Source: Gymnothorax reevesii (taxonomy: Eukaryota; Chordata; Actinopteri; Anguilliformes; Muraenidae). From it: a stretch of DNA of 64,000 nt. How positions within the stretch are numbered: position 1 is the stretch's first letter; each line of letters begins with the position of its first letter. Under the pieces are notes generated by a model that saw only the letters and a list, made by a program, of their open reading frames with translations, searched no databases and was not told the origin of the DNA. Positions 59,221 to 64,000 of the stretch are shown one piece after another. A program made the translations under genes and the position numbers. Location of the stretch: positions 119,656,719-119,720,718 of the forward strand of contig CM056577.1 in the NCBI GenBank assembly GCA_029721435.1, written 5' to 3'.

Positions 59221-61339
59221 CTGGAACGGGAGAGAGCGAGAGAGAGAAAGAGGGAAGAGAAGGCAAGGAAGAGACAGGGCAAACAGGGCAGGAGAGAGAA
59301 AGATAGGGATGGAGAGATTGATGAACAGGGGGGAAAAAGATGGTGACAGAGAAATGGAGGGAGAAAAAGAATTTTCAGAATTTTAACAGTACCTGTGAAG
59401 TGAAATCATCGTCCAGCAGGTACGCTGCCAATTCGGCTCGAGAGACGCAAGAAGTTCAAAATATTATTAGAGACCGATATCATTCACCCATCATAAGCGA
59501 AGACAGAAAAGAATCGATGCATCACGGCCAGGGAGCTACTGTTACATTCCACCTAGTAAGGACCATGATGCACTGTTCCTGTGCGCGGAATAGGAAGCCT
59601 GCGCCAAAGCTGACAACAGTACCGCAGACAAACAAACAATCTCGCCGCTTACAGCTAATGACACAGCAGAGGAGCTGATTACTTAATTCAGCAATGCCAG
59701 CAATGCCAGCTGCTCACTCTTTGGGTTTATATGGATGACAACTTTATTGCCGGACAATTTAAAGGTCTGCATAAGGTCAGACATGTCTATGTATGCCATG
59801 AAGACCTTCGCATTACGCTGTATTTCAAGTGATTTTGCGAAAAGAACAAAATGTGACATCTTAAGAAGGCAAAGTCCAACGCCCCCAGTTGGTGTCTGCA
59901 TGGACATTTGCGCACTAAATGTATCATTTGGAAACAAGATATTTTTTGAATACCAAGAGAACAAAGAAGAGCTTCAGATAACATGATTTGGCATGGCTGA
60001 CGATGGTAATGTTCTCAAATAAGAGGCATCCAGTGTCCAAAATGTTGCGAAATCAGCAGTTTCTTAACCGTTTGGAAACACTCTGTAAACAAAATTCTGT
60101 TTGGAGAAAACTTAATGGTTAGAAATTTTGCCTTCAGTTCAGGGTAGGAAATTAAGGGGTGAAAAAAAGTGTTAAAATTCCCTTGTAATTCTAAAATAAT
60201 GTCTCTGAAATGCCAAATGAGTTTGTCAAGACAAATAATTTTTTTGTACACCTGGAGTACACCTTTTGTACATCTGTACACCTGGGGGTTCAGCATAGAA
60301 AAGTCTGCCTTACTACAGAGCAGCCACTAAAAATTTGTCCAAAAATGGCACCCGTTCATTTCCTGCCATTCATATTCATATTCGGGTTTAATTACATCAG
60401 CAAGAATGGTGAAAGTTTCTGCAATTCAATTTTCGCAACATTTCAGCATCTTACAGACCAACTGTCAGGAAATATGCAGCAATAAGAGTGAAACTAGAGT
60501 GACAAGCCCCCCCCACCCACCCACTCCAGAAATCCCAGAATACCAAAAGGCACCAGCTTAGCCGATCAATGTACTAGCAAAATTTCGTTAAGTCACATCA
60601 AGCAGTTTCTGAGAAATGCTGCGAAAACACTTGGGAACGCAACGCAGCTGCCGACGGGAACTCAGCCAAATAATTACACTTTGCCATTGCTTAAACTAGT
60701 ACAAGCACAAGCGTTGAATAAATAATGGGAGAGAATAATCTGTTATATTATAAATTTCCTAGACCAGAAGAAAACATTTTCAATTTATGAGATACTTTCC
60801 TCTTACAGTTCTTTTCTCTGGGGAGGTAACCCCCAGCCACATGAAGCTGACCCCCTGCCAAAGGTTTCATGCATTATTTATCTGGATGTTTCTGCCAGTG
60901 GAAGGTGCCCATTAAGAGAGAGAGAACACTGCTGAATCTTCAGAGGAACATTTGGGGAAAGTGTTTCCTAAAACACAAGAAATTTACATCCACTCTACCT
61001 TGGTTTCTGGGTGTGCACACTGTCGGAGCAGGCATGAGGAAATGTTTCGTAAGGCAAGCACCATAATTCACTGGACAGTGATGTATTTTTTCAAAAATTA
61101 GAAAAATGCGACAGCAATGCAGTCAAAGTTCAGCCCGTCAGCTTTATTTTGAGTGCGTCTTCATACGATGAGCCAAATAAAAATGATAGTACCTGACTTC
61201 CAGCACATTGTACTCCCCCAGTTAATGCCATTTTAAAAACTCTTGGAGAATTTGTGCACAACATAGTTTATGTGGCGCTAATGCAAAATATAAATATATA
61301 TGCAACCAAATATAAAATATATATGTATATATCTATTTA
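59221..61339 (-). other. SNX27 intron; GA-rich start, AT-rich end
   Basis: Purine-rich on plus at 59228-59350 and AT-rich (taaatatatatg-type) at about 61275-61340. No exon or defined element was seen between. Confidence 0.55.
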
Positions 61340-61522
61340 TTCAATGACTGCTTGAGGTTTGTGACAGTGATCAGACCCTGAGTATCTTCCCTTCCGATGC
61401 TCTGCCAGGCCTGTACTGCGGCCATTTTCAGTTCCTGCTTGTTTCTGGGACTTTTCTTCAGTTTCCTCTTCAGCATGGAAAATGCATGTTCAGTCGGATT
61501 CAGATCCGGTGACTGACTGTCC
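61340..61522 (-). pseudogene. Tc1/mariner-like transposase C-terminal fragment
   Basis: On the minus strand it reads SQSPDLNPTEHAFSMLKRKL and then NKQELKMAAVQAWQSI, the end of the catalytic domain containing the glutamate (NPTEHAF). It is broken on its upstream side by the SINE at 61523-61832, and no other part of the element is recognisable. Confidence 0.75.
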
Positions 61523-61832
61523 AAGGCGGTGACGCGGTGGTTAAGTGTGCTTGACTCGGGATCGAAAGGTCCTGAGTTCAGGTCCTTGCCACGGCTTTTG
61601 CAGTGTGTTCTTGGGCGAAACACTTCAATCCCACCCCTCACAGTATAATTGTGTGTAATTGGGAACCAGCAAGTTGTAAGGGAATCCAGACCAACAGCTG
61701 GGTGGTCACCTGCAATGGACTAGCATCCCTTCCAGGAGGGGTAGCAATACCCCAAGTCACTTCATACAACAGAAACCGGAGTCAAGCAATGGCCTGATGC
61801 ATCACATGGGCTCGGGACAGACGAGGCCTTTT
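61523..61832 (+). mobile_element. tRNA-derived SINE, most complete copy of its family here
   Basis: The tRNA-like head has an A box-like tggttaagtgtg (61538-61549) and a B box-like gagttcaggtcc (61574-61585). The body continues 'ttcttgggcgaaacacttca', 'gcaatggactagcatccctt' and 'aaaccggagtcaagcaatgg'. The same order is found in the truncated copy at 31053-31297 on the minus strand. It inserted into the Tc1-like relic on its left. Confidence 0.8.
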
Positions 61833-61983
61833 TTTCTGTCAAAAATATTATGGCGCTCACAGCATGTACCATAAGGCAGTATTCTGGCATTACTGTTACA
61901 TCATATTCCTACAGCACTTCTGAGAAAGACCTACAGACGTGTCTCCCTGGCACTAACGCAGTCGGGGACACCGTTAGCCGTAC

Positions 61984-62088
61984 CTGGTACACCTGGTCAG
62001 TGGTGCTGTTCTTGGGCAGTCTCACGCACACAGCGGTCTTATCTGGCAAAGCCACCCGCAGCTCCACGTCCGACACGCCGTTAAAGTT
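61984..62088 (-). CDS. snx27: SNX27 exon: start of FERM-like F1
   Basis: Thirty-five codons in phase 0 reading [20 protein letters not shown], then [11 protein letters not shown]. The acceptor is 'cggcag' and the donor CAG|gtacgg. It directly follows the SESDE exon and matches the SNX27 sequence at the PX-FERM boundary. Beta strands here start the ubiquitin-like F1 lobe. Confidence 0.97.
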
Positions 62089-62162
62089 CTGCCGAAGGGA
62101 GAGGGGAAAAGTGCTATTCGCGCGAACACACACAAACACACAGACAAATATATAGGAGCAGA

Positions 62163-62245
62163 CTAGCCGTTGCGGCGCCGGCGTCCGACAATAAGGTTGC
62201 TGGTTCAAGCCCCACAACAAAGCCCTTAACCCTTGGAGCATGAAA
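62163..62245 (+). mobile_element. tRNA-SINE head fragment
   Basis: A B box-like 'ggttcaagcccc' after 'aataaggttgct', followed by 'aaagcccttaaccctt', is typical of the start of a fish tRNA-derived SINE. Only about 80 bases remain. Confidence 0.45.
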
Positions 62246-62305
62246 TACAAATAATTGTAGGTCAATGACGTAAGATATCAAATTCAAAGCTGTTCAAAAT
62301 CCATT

Positions 62306-62365
62306 ATGTGGTTACTTGTTTAAAAGAGCTCCCCTACGGGAGCTCTTTTAAACAAGTAGCCACAT
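62306..62365. repeat. Near-perfect 28-bp inverted repeat with 4-base loop
   Basis: The left arm 62306-62333 and right arm 62338-62365 are complementary at 27 of 28 positions around the loop ctac. The stem ends in 'gagctccc/gggagctc' next to the loop. In the SNX27 pre-mRNA it would fold into a long stable hairpin. Confidence 0.95.
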
Positions 62366-62661
62366 GATAGGTTTTCAACAGCACAAGATAATTTAATATA
62401 TTTTTTGAAAATATATTTCAGTGCTCTAAGGGTTAACCTCATTTTGCTATGAGGGGACTGGACTGTGCTAAGGGCATTTAAACTGAAAATTCCTTCGGCC
62501 AAAAGCATACGCTAAATGATAACGCAACTAATACACTTGTTTAGAAAGACAAATAAGCATTTACAATAAGACACTTGTTTGTATAACTATACTTGACAGG
62601 ACATTGTATTGAATTGCATTCATTCAGTGAAGCCTTTCCCAAACCCTAACCGTGGCATAAG

Positions 62662-62805
62662 CACCAGAGGGTGCTAAATTATGAGCAATATAAGCAAATG
62701 GCTGATGAGTAAGGCAGCACATATAGTATGCAATAAATCTCCATTTACAAATGAAATACAGTACTTTACATAAAATGCTCATACATAACAATAGGAAGTC
62801 GGGGT
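62662..62805. repeat. Inverted copy of the hAT-element interior (57840-57985)
   Basis: The phrases 'accagagggtgc', 'aaatggctga', 'aaggcagca', 'aatctccatttaca' and 'tttacataaaat' occur here in the order and orientation of the reverse complement of 57840-57985. The element's termini are not visible around this copy. Confidence 0.85.
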
Positions 62806-62837
62806 CGTACAATGACAAGATCGAGGAACATGCTTAC

Positions 62838-62902
62838 TTCATCTGATTCCGATAAGAACTCCTGCATGATGTCGCTTTCCCCAATGACCCGCACTGAACA
62901 CA
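62838..62902 (-). CDS. snx27: SNX27 exon: end of the PX domain
   Basis: Sorting nexin 27 is an endosomal adaptor. Its PDZ domain binds cargo tails and the retromer subunit VPS26, its PX domain binds PI3P, and its FERM-like domain binds further cargo and partners, so that receptors and transporters return from early endosomes to the plasma membrane. This exon has 2 bases of a split codon plus 21 codons reading CSVRVIGESDIMQEFLSESDE, the last helix of the PX domain and the linker. The acceptor is 'ttcgacag' and the donor GAA|gtaagc. Eight exons from here to 46988 give about 279 contiguous codons, in frame throughout. The PDZ and most of the PX domain must lie beyond base 64000. Confidence 0.95.
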
Positions 62903-64000
62903 CTGTCGAAGGGGAGAGAGGGAGGGATGAAAATTCAGTTGACATAAACAGCCAGGAACAAAAAAATAAATAAAATTATCCAAAAAAGAAAGATTTCACC
63001 AATTTGGCTACAAGTAGCATCATTTCTCCCAGCAGCCAGAGAAATAGTAACATTGCAACTTTCCAGTTTATACATCAAACTTGAGATACACTGTCCCTCC
63101 AAAAACAAAAAAAACAAAAAAAAAAAAGTTGCCGTTAGGATTTAAATAAATAATACTCAGGAGCTTCTGATTATTGCATTTATAAATAGGTTTCAGATGA
63201 CAATAATTATTTTAATCCTGATTGATTCAGTGCATAACTTCTCATTTCCATGTCGAAAGAAAGCTGAAAAAAAGCTTTTTTTTCTGGTAGCTGAAAAAAA
63301 ATGTTTGTATGTTTCAAGAGGGGTAACAACTGACCAGTATCAAAGGAAACAGCTAAAGAGATTGCGCAAATCACTAGAATTGGGCAAGGACCTGTTCAGC
63401 AATTTATTCAAACCTTGACGGACAGTGGTAAACTATCAACTTTGCAGAAGAAATAGGTTGGTGAAAAATCTTGCCTGATCCTGAACGGAGATCACTAAAA
63501 TGCTTAGAGGTGTCTCATCATAAAAAATAAAATCAAGAGTAGAACTCATGGCTATGTTTAATAGGGATTTCTGATTCTGCCAATATTTGCATAAAAATGT
63601 AAAATTGGAAAAGATTGTCATCGGACTGTTTTTGCCGATAATGAAAACCGATAAAACAAGAGCACTCAAAGAGCGCAGCACCTCTGCCACGCCAAGGCAA
63701 CTCTGTGCATTAGTTATTTTCATTGGCTGATGTAGGGTATGGTTGCATTCCACCGCCAGGTGGCAGCAAAACCCAAAGGCATGCCGACTGGAAATCCGGC
63801 CCATTGGGAAGACTAATTAATAACTAATAAAGACTCTGCCAGCATAGCTGGTTTGAACTTTGGTTAATATCTCAGCTGTACTTTAGCCTAGATATGCCAA
63901 AATTTAATCACTTGCATGTTATTTTAGTCGGCCTTACTTGCTGCACACAATTGTATGGTACTTGTCCCATATTTTAAAATTTGTGAAGTAGTCAAACTGC
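62903..64000 (-). other. SNX27 intron; no exon seen up to the window edge
   Basis: No PX-domain exon was found. A CTCF-like motif (ccgccaggtggcag) is at 63753-63766. Otherwise AT-rich. Confidence 0.6.

Larger units (their letters stand above)
62089..62837 (-). other. SNX27 intron with SINE fragment, perfect hairpin and hAT-derived piece
   Basis: Short intron (749 bases) holding three small features annotated separately: 62163-62245, 62306-62365 and 62662-62805. Confidence 0.8.

Overview
The window is nuclear DNA from a vertebrate, most likely a ray-finned fish. It has interrupted genes with GT/AG introns, AT-rich non-coding DNA, abundant Tc1-like elements, hAT-type and palindromic short DNA transposons, tRNA-derived SINEs, a Penelope-like element, a degenerate LINE and long CA/GA microsatellites. 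I cannot name the species. No prokaryotic, viral or CRISPR features were seen.

Two protein-coding genes are supported. At the left edge (plus strand, 1342-2052) is the last exon of an alpha-7-like neuronal nicotinic acetylcholine receptor subunit: the MX segment, the cytoplasmic loop, the MA helix, M4 and the C-terminus. The rest of that gene lies to the left of the window. On the right (minus strand, 62902 down to 46988) are eight consecutive coding exons of sorting nexin 27 (SNX27). They run from the end of the PX domain through the whole FERM-like module, join in frame, and match SNX27 as I remember it. The PDZ domain and most of the PX domain lie beyond base 64000. A candidate final exon at 34095-34039 would give SNX27 a distal C-terminus after a 13-kb intron. 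Reading through the donor of the 46988 exon gives a short alternative ending. The two genes converge.

The roughly 32 kb between them, and the SNX27 introns, are a graveyard of mobile DNA. Several insertions can be placed to the base: hAT elements with exact 8-bp target duplications at 5399-7423 and 17716-19570, a piggyBac-like element at a TTAA site (20557-21053), a 5'-truncated Penelope-like element with a 13-bp target duplication, a GIY-YIG domain and a decayed hammerhead-like motif (25807-26981), and Tc1-like copies at 22381-23983, 34922-36516, 48924-50130 and 54645-58466. The last copy is itself split by two later insertions. Another stack at 17.5-21.3 kb consists of a degenerate trinucleotide-rich tract cut by four insertions, one of which carries a SINE.

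No intact transposase or reverse transcriptase gene remains. I did not find a clearly new biological system. The best leads are the alternative SNX27 C-termini, the expanded His/Pro-rich receptor loop, the datable insertion stacks, an almost perfect 28-bp hairpin in an SNX27 intron, and a few unexplained repeat families.
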